A DNA stretch of 64,000 bases from the NCBI RefSeq assembly GCF_016908415.1, contig NZ_JAFBDW010000001.1:434001-498000 (forward strand), in the 5' to 3' direction. Positions 43,865-52,419 of this stretch are shown piece after piece. Made by a program: the position numbers and the translations under genes. A model generated the notes under the pieces. That model saw only the letters and a list, made by a program, of their open reading frames with translations, did not search any database and had not been told where the DNA came from. Position 1 is the first letter of the stretch. The number at the start of each line of letters is the position of its first letter. This DNA is from Caldicoprobacter guelmensis. GTDB taxonomy: Bacteria; Bacillota; Clostridia; Caldicoprobacterales; Caldicoprobacteraceae.

Positions 43865-44948
43865 CTACCCTGCCCCTCCTCTTTTGCTCTAAAAGATCCA
43901 CAAAAGCCTCCAACCGAGTAAAATACCCGGCTTCACCTGTCATCTCATCCACCACAAGGGTCATTACAGGTGTACCGTAGTCCTGGTAAACCCTGGGTAA
44001 TATGCTTTCTGCTACAATCTCAGGCATACAGCCAAAGGGCATTATCTGGATTACCCCATCCACGCCACATTCAGAATAATATATGGTATTGGCTATGGTC
44101 TGCCACGCGTGCCCCCCAACACATAAACTTAGGTATGGCGCTGCTTTTCGTAATATCCTCTTATGCCTCATCCTATATTTGACATCCAGAGAAAGGTGGA
44201 GCTTTACCCATTCATAAAGTGTGATGCTCCTATACACTTCTACCCCCAGATAACCAAGCTTTTTTTCAACATTGAGGTTAACATAAGGCTCTATAAGGGT
44301 ATATATCTCACCAACCAGCCCTATTTTTAAAGGCAAGACATCAGATTTTTCCTCAACTTGGCTCAATATCTCCTTATACTTTCTAATGGTCTCCAGTATC
44401 TCATCATTGCCATGCCTACTCAGCACTTCTTGTTCAAAACAATTAAGCCGGCTATCGACATCTCCCTTATTGATTTCCCTAGCCCTTTTTTTCAAGGCTA
44501 TATCCAACATCTCATCAGCCTCTTTTACAATAGCCGATGCTCTTTTAAAAGCCTGTGCTACGCTTATCCAAGAATTTTTGCCAGCAAGCTTTTTAATTTT
44601 ATCTATAAATACCCCATAGTCGGAGTTGGGTGGATCGAAAATGATCATGTTCACGTCATAACCCAAGTCTTTCAAGATTTCCTTTTGTACCACACCGTAA
44701 TAGCCGAACCTGCAGGGGCCACAGCTTCCAGCTATTATAATGGTATCAGCACCCTTTTGTATGCTCTCAACGTAGTTCCCTATATTAATTTTAAGTGGCA
44801 AGCAGGCCATCTCTGGCGAAAGTTTGGTACCAATCTCAAGCGTCTTCTCAGTAATGGGTGGTGGCACCACCACCTCTATACCAAGGTCATCAAGCAATCC
44901 CTTAATAGCCAAATATACTTGTCCCATATGGGGGAACGTAACCTTCAC
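43833..44948 (-). CDS. DUF2229-type CoA-activase-associated protein, larger component
   Basis: 371 residues from the GTG at 44948, 6 bases after GGAGGG (an ATG at 44954 touches that site). Recognised from KVTFPHMGQVYLAIKGLL, SPEMACLPLKINIGNYVE, TIIIAGSCGPCRFGYYG, VSHA-like helices, and near the end VDGVIQIMPFGCMPEIVAES and GTPVMTLVVDEMTGEAG. The conserved cysteines suggest an iron-sulfur or redox site as in 2-hydroxyacyl-CoA dehydratase components. It overlaps the gene on each side, so translation is coupled. Function unknown; part of the three-gene set usually fused into one large protein elsewhere. Confidence 0.85.
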   Translation of the reverse strand: MKVTFPHMGQVYLAIKGLLDDLGIEVVVPPPITEKTLEIGTKLSPEMACLPLKINIGNYVESIQKGADTIIIAGSCGPCRFGYYGVVQKEILKDLGYDVNMIIFDPPNSDYGVFIDKIKKLAGKNSWISVAQAFKRASAIVKEADEMLDIALKKRAREINKGDVDSRLNCFEQEVLSRHGNDEILETIRKYKEILSQVEEKSDVLPLKIGLVGEIYTLIEPYVNLNVEKKLGYLGVEVYRSITLYEWVKLHLSLDVKYRMRHKRILRKAAPYLSLCVGGHAWQTIANTIYYSECGVDGVIQIMPFGCMPEIVAESILPRVYQDYGTPVMTLVVDEMTGEAGYFTRLEAFVDLLEQKRRGRVDGYKEGLFGN

Positions 44949-45900
44949 GCTCATCCCTCCATTCTACCATGTCTATAAAAGCCTCCAGCCGAGTATCAAA
45001 CCCTGCCTGTCCACTGTGTTCATCAACGGTAATCAATGCGCTTGGAATCCGATACTGCCTGTGGTTATACCTTTGAAGAAGTTCTACGATGAAAGCATCA
45101 ATGCCACAGCCAAAGCTGGACAAAAATACAATTCCAACCACCTTTTTTTCTTCTAACATCGTAAGACCACTACCCAACAGCTTTTTTCCATAACTCCAAA
45201 AAAGCTTCTTGGGCATTTGAGAGCACGCCATTTCAATCTGGGATTGTTCAATGTTTTCGGGTACCAAAACATCATATCCCCTGTTCCTGAGCTTGGATAT
45301 GATGCCCATGCTGATAAACTCATCGTACAGCAAATAAGGATGTCCTATAAGGCCTATGATTCCTTTACATTCCTCTTTTTTACTGTATTTCCTTCCCTTT
45401 AATATATCGAGAGGCGTTTGTCCTTTTCTCAAAAGCATTTCATAAGCCTGCTGTTTTTCTGTGGCTTTTTGCAAAGCCAACATCACTTTAGAAGGCTTGA
45501 CTCCTATAATTTTCCCTAGCTCTATATAAGGTTTATGAACATCTTTGTGATTACGATGTGCATTATAATTAAGCACCAATAACTCTGGCAATCCTTTTAT
45601 CGAGCTTTTTATCATCTCCGGCAAACCGATAAACTTTGGGCATATATATTCCCCCGGACATATGCTGACCAATCTAGGAATGAATACAGCATCAGCCCTT
45701 CCTATAAGGTCTACAACATGGCCATGAAACAATTTTATGGGTAGGCAGGCATCATCAACGCAGTTCATCACTCCTCTGTCCAATGTAGACTTTGAAGTTG
45801 TTGAAGAGGTAACCACCTGACAGCCTAGCTCTTCAAAAAAAGCATGCCATAACGGATAGTAATTGTAATACAGCAATGCTCTGGGGAGCCCTATTTTCAA
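44902..45900 (-). CDS. DUF2229-type CoA-activase-associated protein, first component
   Basis: 332 residues. Starts MKIGLPRALLYYNYYPLWHAFFEELG, the common beginning of this family (written here as KIGLPRALLYYNYYP), then NCVDDACLPIKLFHGHV with conserved cysteines, FIPRLVSICPGEYICPKF, GIIGLIGHPYLLYDEFIS and LSSFGCGIDAFIVE and VDEHSGQAGFDTRLEAFID. The start is a TTG 11 bases after AAGGAG; no in-frame ATG serves better. First gene of the cluster, overlapping the next gene by 53 bases. Predicted cytoplasmic iron-sulfur protein; function not established. Confidence 0.85.
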   Translation of the reverse strand: MKIGLPRALLYYNYYPLWHAFFEELGCQVVTSSTTSKSTLDRGVMNCVDDACLPIKLFHGHVVDLIGRADAVFIPRLVSICPGEYICPKFIGLPEMIKSSIKGLPELLVLNYNAHRNHKDVHKPYIELGKIIGVKPSKVMLALQKATEKQQAYEMLLRKGQTPLDILKGRKYSKKEECKGIIGLIGHPYLLYDEFISMGIISKLRNRGYDVLVPENIEQSQIEMACSQMPKKLFWSYGKKLLGSGLTMLEEKKVVGIVFLSSFGCGIDAFIVELLQRYNHRQYRIPSALITVDEHSGQAGFDTRLEAFIDMVEWRDEREGYVPPYGTSIFGY

Positions 45901-46109
45901 CCGATCATCTTCTCCTTCCTTAAACCTAAAAATTAATGCACCATCATTTTATATATTATTGACTAACATTTTGGCTTTTATAATGATATGGACTCATATC
46001 CCTTTTTGTTAAAATATGATATACGACAAGGCAATTTAACACTTGAAAAAATATAACAACAAAATTTGCACGGCTATAGAACAGCTGTAAAATTTATGTA
46101 AATAGGCTA

Positions 46110-46138
46110 TTGCCTTGATACTAAAAATGTTATATACT
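46110..46138 (+). promoter_or_regulatory. Sigma-A-type promoter of the HPr-like/DUF4364 operon
   Basis: TTGCCT, a 17-base spacer and TATACT, about 33 bases upstream of the start codon of the HPr-like gene. Confidence 0.65.
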
Positions 46139-46171
46139 AAGGTTAGAATACAATGAAGGGGGATGAACGCT

Positions 46172-46399
46172 ATGAAAACTGTAAACATAAAGTTGACCAC
46201 GGCCGAAAGCGTGAAGAAGTTTGTCAACATCGTCAGCAAATATCCTTATGAGATAGACATCCGCTCAGGTCGATATGTCGTTGATGCAAAATCCATCCTT
46301 GGCATTTTCAGCCTTGACCTCAGCAAGCCCGTGACGGTAGAAGTATATTCCGATGATTGTGATGATTTCCTGGAAGAGATAAAGGAATACATAATCTGA
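46172..46399 (+). CDS. HPr-like protein lacking the active-site histidine
   Basis: 75 residues from the ATG at 46172, with GGGGG 8 bases upstream. The HPr fold is recognisable from SKYPYEIDI, VDAKSILGIFSLDLSK and the C-terminal helix DFLEEIKEYI. At the position of His15 there is Thr10 and Arg17 is Glu12, so it cannot carry the PEP-derived phosphate of the PTS. The regulatory-serine region is kept (Ser41 in AKSILG). B. subtilis Crh also lacks the histidine and acts in CcpA control. It is followed 9 bases later by a DUF4364 regulator gene, a common pairing in Clostridia. Confidence 0.85.
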   Translation: MKTVNIKLTTAESVKKFVNIVSKYPYEIDIRSGRYVVDAKSILGIFSLDLSKPVTVEVYSDDCDDFLEEIKEYII

Positions 46400-46408
46400 G
46401 GTGAAGAA

Positions 46409-46933
46409 ATGCCGGACCAAGCTGCCCACCTGGCTGAAAATAAATTATCAATATTGTATTATCTAAAATCTTTAGATATACCTCTCACTAACAGCCAGAT
46501 TACCCAGTTTTTTTTAGAAAATAACGTAATGAACTATTTTGATTTGCAACAACTGTTGGGAGAGCTGGTATCTTCTCAACATGTGAGCTGCTTGGATACC
46601 GGTCATAAGAGTTTTTACAGCCTCACCCCCGTCGGTGTGAGGGCTTTAAAGTTGTTCGAAAACCGCATTCCGGACTGGCTTCGTGAATCGATAGAGGCCT
46701 TTGCCGTGCAAAACCGAAACCGATTCAAAAGAGAAAACCAAATAGTAGCCGAATACAAGCGGATCTCTCCAGATGACTATCAAGTTACATGTAAAGTAAT
46801 GGAAAACGACCTCACGCTCATTGAGCTGAAATTGAGCGTAACCGACAGCAAACAGGCAAGGGTCATTTGCAATAATTGGGATACCAAAGCTCCCGAGATA
46901 TACAAATTCATCATGCAAAACTTAAGCGTTTAA
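46409..46933 (+). CDS. DUF4364-family winged-helix protein
   Basis: 174 residues. An N-terminal winged-helix-like region (AENKLSILYYLKSLDIPLTNSQITQFFLE) is followed by LTPVGVRALKLFENRIP and a C-terminal alpha/beta domain ending in NWDTKAPEIYKFIMQNLS. Small single-copy family of unknown function in Clostridia; the winged helix implies DNA or RNA binding. It is co-transcribed with the HPr-like gene upstream and ends at a strong terminator. Confidence 0.88.
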   Translation: MPDQAAHLAENKLSILYYLKSLDIPLTNSQITQFFLENNVMNYFDLQQLLGELVSSQHVSCLDTGHKSFYSLTPVGVRALKLFENRIPDWLRESIEAFAVQNRNRFKRENQIVAEYKRISPDDYQVTCKVMENDLTLIELKLSVTDSKQARVICNNWDTKAPEIYKFIMQNLSV

Positions 46934-46936
46934 AAC

Positions 46937-46985
46937 AAAAAGCCCATAGCGTTGAAGAAATTTTTCATGCTATGGGCTTTTTTAT
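46937..46985. terminator. Bidirectional terminator
   Basis: AAAAAGCCCATAGC, an 18-base loop, GCTATGGGCTTTTTT: a stem flanked by A and T runs in both directions, between DUF4364 and clpB, which converge. Confidence 0.9.
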
Positions 46986-46999
46986 TTATATTTACTTTC

Positions 47000-49621
47000 C
47001 TACGCAGTGATGACTGCATTGAGCTTGTCTTCCACATTGAATATCAGCTGCCCATTTTGAGCATCTATGGTTACCCTATGACCGCTATGGAGCTCTCCTG
47101 CAACTATCTTCCATCCCAGCTCAGTCTCTATGGTATGCTCCATAAAGCGCTTTATCGGACGGGCTCCATATACCGGATCAAAGCTTCGCTCTACAATGAA
47201 CTCTTTGGCAGCCTGTGTCAGCATAAGGTCTATTCCCTTTTCTCTCACCCTCTCTTGTATTTCCTTGAACCTTAAATCCACAATCTTGTTAACCTCATCT
47301 TTTCTCAAAGGCTTGAACAATACAATTTCATCTATGCGGTTTAAAAACTCAGGACGGAAGTATTTTTTAAGCTCAGACATCACCATATTCCTTGTATTCT
47401 TATCTATATCGCCTTTGTCTTTAAGGCGCTCCATCAATATATGCCCTCCGATGTTAGAGGTCATTATAACGACAGTATTCCTAAAGTTCACCGTATGTCC
47501 TTGGCTATCAGTCAACCTCCCATCATCAAGCAACTGCAGTAAAACGTTGAACACATCGGGATGAGCCTTCTCGATCTCATCAAACAACACCACCGAGTAT
47601 GGCTTACGCCGCACCGCTTCGGTGAGCTGGCCGCCCTCTTCATATCCAACATAGCCCGGCGGTGCACCAATCAATCTAGAGACTGAAAATTTCTCCATGT
47701 ACTCTGACATATCGATCCGCACCATATTGTCTTCTGTGTCAAACAACACGCTGGCCAAGGTTTTGGCCACTTCAGTCTTACCAACCCCCGTAGGGCCCAG
47801 AAACAGGAACGAGCCTATGGGACGCTTGGGGTCTTTAAGGCCCGCCCTGGCCCGTATCACCGCATTGACCACAGCCCTTATGGCTTCATCCTGCCCTATC
47901 ACCCTCTGGTGCATCGTATCTTCCAAGCGCAAAAGCTTTTCCCTCTCGCTTTCCATAAGCCGTGCTACTGGTATCCCCGTCCATCGAGAAACCACCTGTG
48001 CAATCTCCTCTTCAGTTACCTCCTCTTTGAGCAGTCGCTTATCATAGTCTAAAGACTCCAGCTTTATTCTCTGTTCTTCAAGTTCTTTCTCCAGCCTGGG
48101 CAGGACACCGTACTGCAGCTCGGCCATCTTGTTGAGGTCATACTGCCTTTCTGCCTGCGCTAATTGCGCTCTAGCATTTTCAATCTCCTGCTTTATCTCC
48201 TTAATCCTGCGAATTATATCCTTTTCCATCTCCCACTGAGCCACCATAGCACTTGACTTCTCTTTAAGTTCACTTATTTGCTTCATTATGCTTTCAAGTC
48301 GCTGTTTTGAAGCCTCATCAGCCTCCTTTTTCAGGGCCTCCTTTTCAATTTCCAGCTGCATGACCTTCCGTGTTATTACATCCAGCTCTGCTGGCATGCT
48401 GTCGATCTCGGTACGCAACATGGCAGCAGCCTCATCCACCAAGTCAATGGCCTTATCAGGCAGGAAACGCTCAGTGATATACCGGTGAGACAGCACAGCA
48501 GCGGCAATCAAAGCGTTGTCCTTTATCCTAACCCCGTGATGGATTTCAAACCTCTCCTTTAAACCCCGCAATATGGATATGGTATCCTCCACGCTTGGCT
48601 CCTCTATAAGCACCGGCTGAAACCTTCGCTCAAGCGCAGCATCCTTTTCGATGTACTTCCTGTATTCATCTATAGTGGTGGCACCTATACAATGGAGCTC
48701 GCCCCGGGCCAGCTTGGGCTTGAGCAGATTGCCAGCATCCATTGCTCCCTCTGCCTTTCCTGCCCCCACTATGTTATGGATCTCATCAATAAAGAGTATT
48801 ATCTCGCCGTTAGAGTCCTCTATTTCCTTGAGTACCGCTTTTAGCCTTTCCTCAAATTCCCCGCGGTATTTTGCTCCAGCAATCAATGCACCCATATCGA
48901 GGGCAAATATCTTTTTATTCTTTAACGACTCGGGCACATCCCCTTTGAGTATGCGTTGTGCAAGGCCTTCTACCACTGCGGTTTTCCCTACGCCTGGTTC
49001 ACCAATCAACACGGGATTATTCTTCGTCCTACGGCTGAGTATGCGTATCACCCGGCGGATCTCCTCATCTCGCCCTATGACCGGGTCCAGCTTATTTTTG
49101 CGCGCTTCCTCCGCCAGCTCACGGCCAAAACGCTTTAATGCCTCGTAGGTCTCTTCGGGATTCTGGCTGGTTATCCTCTGGCTTTTTCTGACCTCTGCCA
49201 GCTTTCTTAAAAACTTTTCCCGGGTAATACCGTAGCGGCTGATTATTCTCTTGGTAGAATAGCTGGTATCGTCTAGTATAGCAAGGTACAAGTGCTCAAC
49301 GCTTATATACTCATCCTTAAATTCCTTTGCCTGTTTTTCAGCTCTTATCAAGACTTGATTAAACTGCAGGCTGGCATAGGGGTAAACATTGCCCATGACC
49401 TTGGGACGCCTTTCAACCTCGTCCCTCAAATCACGGATATATGAATCGACGTCCACATCCATGCCCTTCAACATCCTGGGGATAAGGCCATCCTCCTGTA
49501 CTACCAGCGCCAAATGAAGATGTACCGTATCCAGCTCTTGCTGATTATTGTCAATAACCAGCTTTTGCGCCTCCATCAACGCCTCTTGAGCGCGCTGAGT
49601 AAACTTTTCCGGGTTGATCAT
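47000..49621 (-). CDS. clpB: Disaggregase chaperone ClpB
   Basis: 873 residues, a full-length Hsp100. N-terminal Clp domain (QRAQEALMEAQKLV), first ATPase with LIGEPGVGKTAVVEG, middle coiled-coil domain (about 410-530), second ATPase with FLGPTGVGKTEVAKTLA, and IDMSEYMEKFSVSRLIG. No ClpP-binding tripeptide loop typical of ClpA/C is apparent in the second domain, consistent with ClpB. It resolubilises aggregates with DnaK/DnaJ. The start codon overlaps the stop of the dnaJ-like gene by 4 bases, so translation is coupled. Under a CtsR-type operator. Confidence 0.96.
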   Translation of the reverse strand: MINPEKFTQRAQEALMEAQKLVIDNNQQELDTVHLHLALVVQEDGLIPRMLKGMDVDVDSYIRDLRDEVERRPKVMGNVYPYASLQFNQVLIRAEKQAKEFKDEYISVEHLYLAILDDTSYSTKRIISRYGITREKFLRKLAEVRKSQRITSQNPEETYEALKRFGRELAEEARKNKLDPVIGRDEEIRRVIRILSRRTKNNPVLIGEPGVGKTAVVEGLAQRILKGDVPESLKNKKIFALDMGALIAGAKYRGEFEERLKAVLKEIEDSNGEIILFIDEIHNIVGAGKAEGAMDAGNLLKPKLARGELHCIGATTIDEYRKYIEKDAALERRFQPVLIEEPSVEDTISILRGLKERFEIHHGVRIKDNALIAAAVLSHRYITERFLPDKAIDLVDEAAAMLRTEIDSMPAELDVITRKVMQLEIEKEALKKEADEASKQRLESIMKQISELKEKSSAMVAQWEMEKDIIRRIKEIKQEIENARAQLAQAERQYDLNKMAELQYGVLPRLEKELEEQRIKLESLDYDKRLLKEEVTEEEIAQVVSRWTGIPVARLMESEREKLLRLEDTMHQRVIGQDEAIRAVVNAVIRARAGLKDPKRPIGSFLFLGPTGVGKTEVAKTLASVLFDTEDNMVRIDMSEYMEKFSVSRLIGAPPGYVGYEEGGQLTEAVRRKPYSVVLFDEIEKAHPDVFNVLLQLLDDGRLTDSQGHTVNFRNTVVIMTSNIGGHILMERLKDKGDIDKNTRNMVMSELKKYFRPEFLNRIDEIVLFKPLRKDEVNKIVDLRFKEIQERVREKGIDLMLTQAAKEFIVERSFDPVYGARPIKRFMEHTIETELGWKIVAGELHSGHRVTIDAQNGQLIFNVEDKLNAVITA

Positions 49622-50571
49622 TCCTCATTCCCCCTTGGATTCCACTGAGAAACCTCTTTTAGCCTTTCATAGAGCCTCTCCTCTTCTGGTGTCAAGTGTT
49701 CAGGTATAACAATCTTAAGCCTGATATACAGGTCTCCCCTGTTGCCTTTTCTATCTTTGTATCCCTTCCCAGGAATCCTCAACTTCTTACCGCTTGATGA
49801 CCCAGCCGGGACCTTTATAGAAAACTTTTGCCCATCAATAGATTTTACAGTTACCGTCGTACCTAACGCCGCCTCCCAAGGAAGTATAGGCAAATCCTTT
49901 ATAAGGTCCAGGCCCTGAAGCTCATAGCCCTCTCCTGGATTAAGGCGTACGGTCACTAAAAGGTCACCGCCGTCTATACCCTGGCCCCTCAACCTTATCT
50001 TATCACCATCAAGAACGCCAGCCGGTATCTTCATCCTTATCCTTTTTACCGAACCGTCACGGCTACGAATTGATAATATCCTATCACCTCCATTGAATGC
50101 CTGCTCTAAATCCACTTCAACCTCGGTTTCTACGTCCTGCCCCTTCTGAGCGGTAGCGGTATTATAAAAACGCCCTGAAAAGCTAAACGGACCGCCTCGT
50201 CTGGCAAACCCTTCTAAAATGCTGTCCAGGTCCAAACCGTTCTCGCCAAAAAACATCTCAAAGAAATCCGAAAACCCGCTACCTCCGGCGGTATATGTCC
50301 TCCTTTGCCATCCGAAATCGGCCGGGTCAAAGTTCATGCCGTTTTGAAAGTCGTAATACTGGCCAAACGTATCGTATTTCTTGCGCTTTTCCTCATCCCC
50401 TAGCACCTGGTAAGCCTCATTTATTTCCTTGAATTTCTGTTCGGCCTCTTTATCTCCAGGATTGGCATCAGGGTGATACTTCTTGGCTAAACGGCGATAG
50501 GCTCTCTTTATCTCCTCCTGGGTAGCGTCCCTGGATACACCCAGTATCTTGTAGTAGTCCTTGTATTCCAT
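49618..50571 (-). CDS. DnaJ/CbpA-like co-chaperone
   Basis: 317 residues from the ATG at 50571, 8 bases after GGAGG; the frame is open 9 codons further. N-terminal J domain with KYHPDANPGD (HPD motif), a Gly/Phe-rich linker (residues about 75-140), and two C-terminal beta domains (VEVDLEQAFNGG, LRGQGIDGGDLLV, IPGKGYKDRKGNRGDL). No zinc-finger cysteines, so it is CbpA-type rather than canonical DnaJ. It feeds substrates to DnaK and here probably works with the co-transcribed clpB. Confidence 0.94.
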   Translation of the reverse strand: MEYKDYYKILGVSRDATQEEIKRAYRRLAKKYHPDANPGDKEAEQKFKEINEAYQVLGDEEKRKKYDTFGQYYDFQNGMNFDPADFGWQRRTYTAGGSGFSDFFEMFFGENGLDLDSILEGFARRGGPFSFSGRFYNTATAQKGQDVETEVEVDLEQAFNGGDRILSIRSRDGSVKRIRMKIPAGVLDGDKIRLRGQGIDGGDLLVTVRLNPGEGYELQGLDLIKDLPILPWEAALGTTVTVKSIDGQKFSIKVPAGSSSGKKLRIPGKGYKDRKGNRGDLYIRLKIVIPEHLTPEEERLYERLKEVSQWNPRGNEE

Positions 50572-50611
50572 AGCGATATTCCTCCTTGAATCCATCAAGG
50601 CAAATCTATAC

Positions 50612-50628
50612 TTTGACTTACTTTGACT
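50612..50628 (-). promoter_or_regulatory. CtsR-type operator before dnaJ-clpB
   Basis: On the minus strand AGTCAAA-gta-AGTCAAA, two direct heptads with a 3-base spacer, matches the CtsR consensus RGTCAAA-NAN-RGTCAAA except in the spacer. It is about 40 bases before the start codon. Confidence 0.75.
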
Positions 50629-50690
50629 TTATTGTAGCACTAAAACTTTCCTTTTACAATACCCCTTTTTTACTATTCAAACCAGTCCCT

Positions 50691-52412
50691 TTACCTTGTG
50701 TCCTCCTGTTTCACCTTTAGTACCCTCAACCTGTTTATGGCGGCGCCAATCTCCTGGGGGCGGGGCTGCGCATAATCCCCCGGATGAAGCCCTTCAAAAG
50801 GCGATATTACATCCAGCCCCTTCTCCTCTATATCCCTATGCACCTTTTGAATGACCTCCCTCAAAGTGGTCTTCCCATCCATGTAATTTTCCATCGCATA
50901 GCGAATTATATCTCCAATGGCCCTTGTTTGGTTTACGTCTACCAGCTGTTCCACATCGTCCAAAATCAAGTTGGTGTTCCCATATTGTATATTGTCCAAT
51001 CCGCGGGATTTTATCTTCTTTCGGCCTTTGAGCGAAAGGCTATATGGAAGCGGTATCCTGTGGGTCACCCGAATTGGCTGCCCGCCAGCCTCTTTTTTCC
51101 TATCGGTCCTGTATTCCTGGGCAATCTCCTTGGCTTTGGCAGTAACATCCTTAGGTACATATTGCTCCATCATTATAACCCTATGTGCCACATCAAAATA
51201 ATCCCCCGAACCACCCACCACGATAATTGTAGACACGCCAAGCTGCTCATACAGGTCCTCTACCCTGTCGATGAAAGGCGTAATAGGCTCTGAGCCTTTA
51301 TGTACCAGCTTTTGCATGCGCGCGTCCCTGATCATAAAATTGGTAGCGCTGGTATCCTCGTCAATTAAAAGCAGTGAAGTCCCAATTTCCAAGGCCTCCA
51401 TGATATTAGCCGCCTGTGAGGTACTGCCGCTGGCATTCTCCGTTGAAAAAGCCTTGGTAGACTCCCCATTGGGAAGGTTGTTGATAAAGGGGCTTATGTC
51501 CACCTTTTCTACTCTCCTGCCGTCCTCTGCCCTGATCTTGACGGCATCTTCAACTGTGACCACCAGCTCCCTTCCGTCGCCGGGTATGTGGTCATACACG
51601 CCGCGTTCAATGGCGCGAAGAAGGGTGGATTTTCCGTGATAACCACCACCTACTATAAGCGTTATACCTTTAGGGATTCCCATTCCCCACACCTTTCCTG
51701 CATGGGGGAGTTCCACCATGACTTCCAGTTCGGGAGGAGATTTAAAAGGCACCGCTCCATTTTCCATCGGTCGGTCGTCAACTCCGCTACGCCGTGGAAG
51801 GATGGAACCGTTGGCAATAAAAGCCACCAAGCCCATCTCCTTTATCTTATTGCGCAGCACCCACTGGTCCTCCGCAAGGTTGACATGCTTCAGCAGCGCT
51901 TCCCTATCCAAATTTTTGTATATGAGCGATCGTTCCACCAATCGCGGTAGTTCGTCGAAAAACATCTCCATTGCCTGACCTGCCAGCACCGTTCTACCAC
52001 GAGCTGGGAGTCCCATGGTCAGTCGTGCCTCAACGCTTTGGTCACTGACCAACACAGAAGTTCGATATAAAATCTCCTGTCCAACCGAAATGATTGAAAT
52101 CTGTCCGCTCTTCCCGGTTCCCCTATTGCCCTTCACAATTTTAGCAATGTTCTTGGAGATCTGGCGGGTAAGAAAATCTTCCAGGCCTTTTCTTCTGGGC
52201 TTTGACGAATACAGGCCTTGCGGAAAACCCGCCACCTTTTGAGGCACTACCACCCTGATCCTGGAGGGCGAAGCAAATGGGTCGCCCTGTACGTGGTCAA
52301 TATGTAAAATAAAACTGCCAAAGTCATAAACGCCTTCTATATCCTTATAGGCCTTGTAACCCCTGCCATCAATCCTGCGCAGAATGTTCTCAAGCTGTGA
52401 CCGATTTTGCAT
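50691..52412 (-). CDS. ABC-class ATPase (PF09818-type, COG3044)
   Basis: 573 residues, a single ATPase not linked to a membrane domain. N-terminal region IRRIDGRGYKAYKDIEG, FGSFILHIDHVQGDPFASPSRIRV; Walker A GGGYHGKSTLLRAIERG; and a Walker B with LLLIDEDTSATNFMIRD. This is the predicted ATPase family whose trypanosome member MRB1590 binds RNA. The bacterial function is unknown. Its gene precedes no others on the strand; thiI is upstream with 7 bases between, so it belongs to the nifS-thiI operon, suggesting a link with RNA metabolism. Confidence 0.9.
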   Translation of the reverse strand: MQNRSQLENILRRIDGRGYKAYKDIEGVYDFGSFILHIDHVQGDPFASPSRIRVVVPQKVAGFPQGLYSSKPRRKGLEDFLTRQISKNIAKIVKGNRGTGKSGQISIISVGQEILYRTSVLVSDQSVEARLTMGLPARGRTVLAGQAMEMFFDELPRLVERSLIYKNLDREALLKHVNLAEDQWVLRNKIKEMGLVAFIANGSILPRRSGVDDRPMENGAVPFKSPPELEVMVELPHAGKVWGMGIPKGITLIVGGGYHGKSTLLRAIERGVYDHIPGDGRELVVTVEDAVKIRAEDGRRVEKVDISPFINNLPNGESTKAFSTENASGSTSQAANIMEALEIGTSLLLIDEDTSATNFMIRDARMQKLVHKGSEPITPFIDRVEDLYEQLGVSTIIVVGGSGDYFDVAHRVIMMEQYVPKDVTAKAKEIAQEYRTDRKKEAGGQPIRVTHRIPLPYSLSLKGRKKIKSRGLDNIQYGNTNLILDDVEQLVDVNQTRAIGDIIRYAMENYMDGKTTLREVIQKVHRDIEEKGLDVISPFEGLHPGDYAQPRPQEIGAAINRLRVLKVKQEDTR

Positions 52413-52419
52413 TCCTTCA

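Noticed and set aside
50581..50690. A CIRCE (HrcA) operator before dnaJ-clpB
   Set aside because: The region was read for TTAGCACTC-N9-GAGTGCTAA and only a single TAGCACT half appears. The CtsR-type direct repeat fits better.
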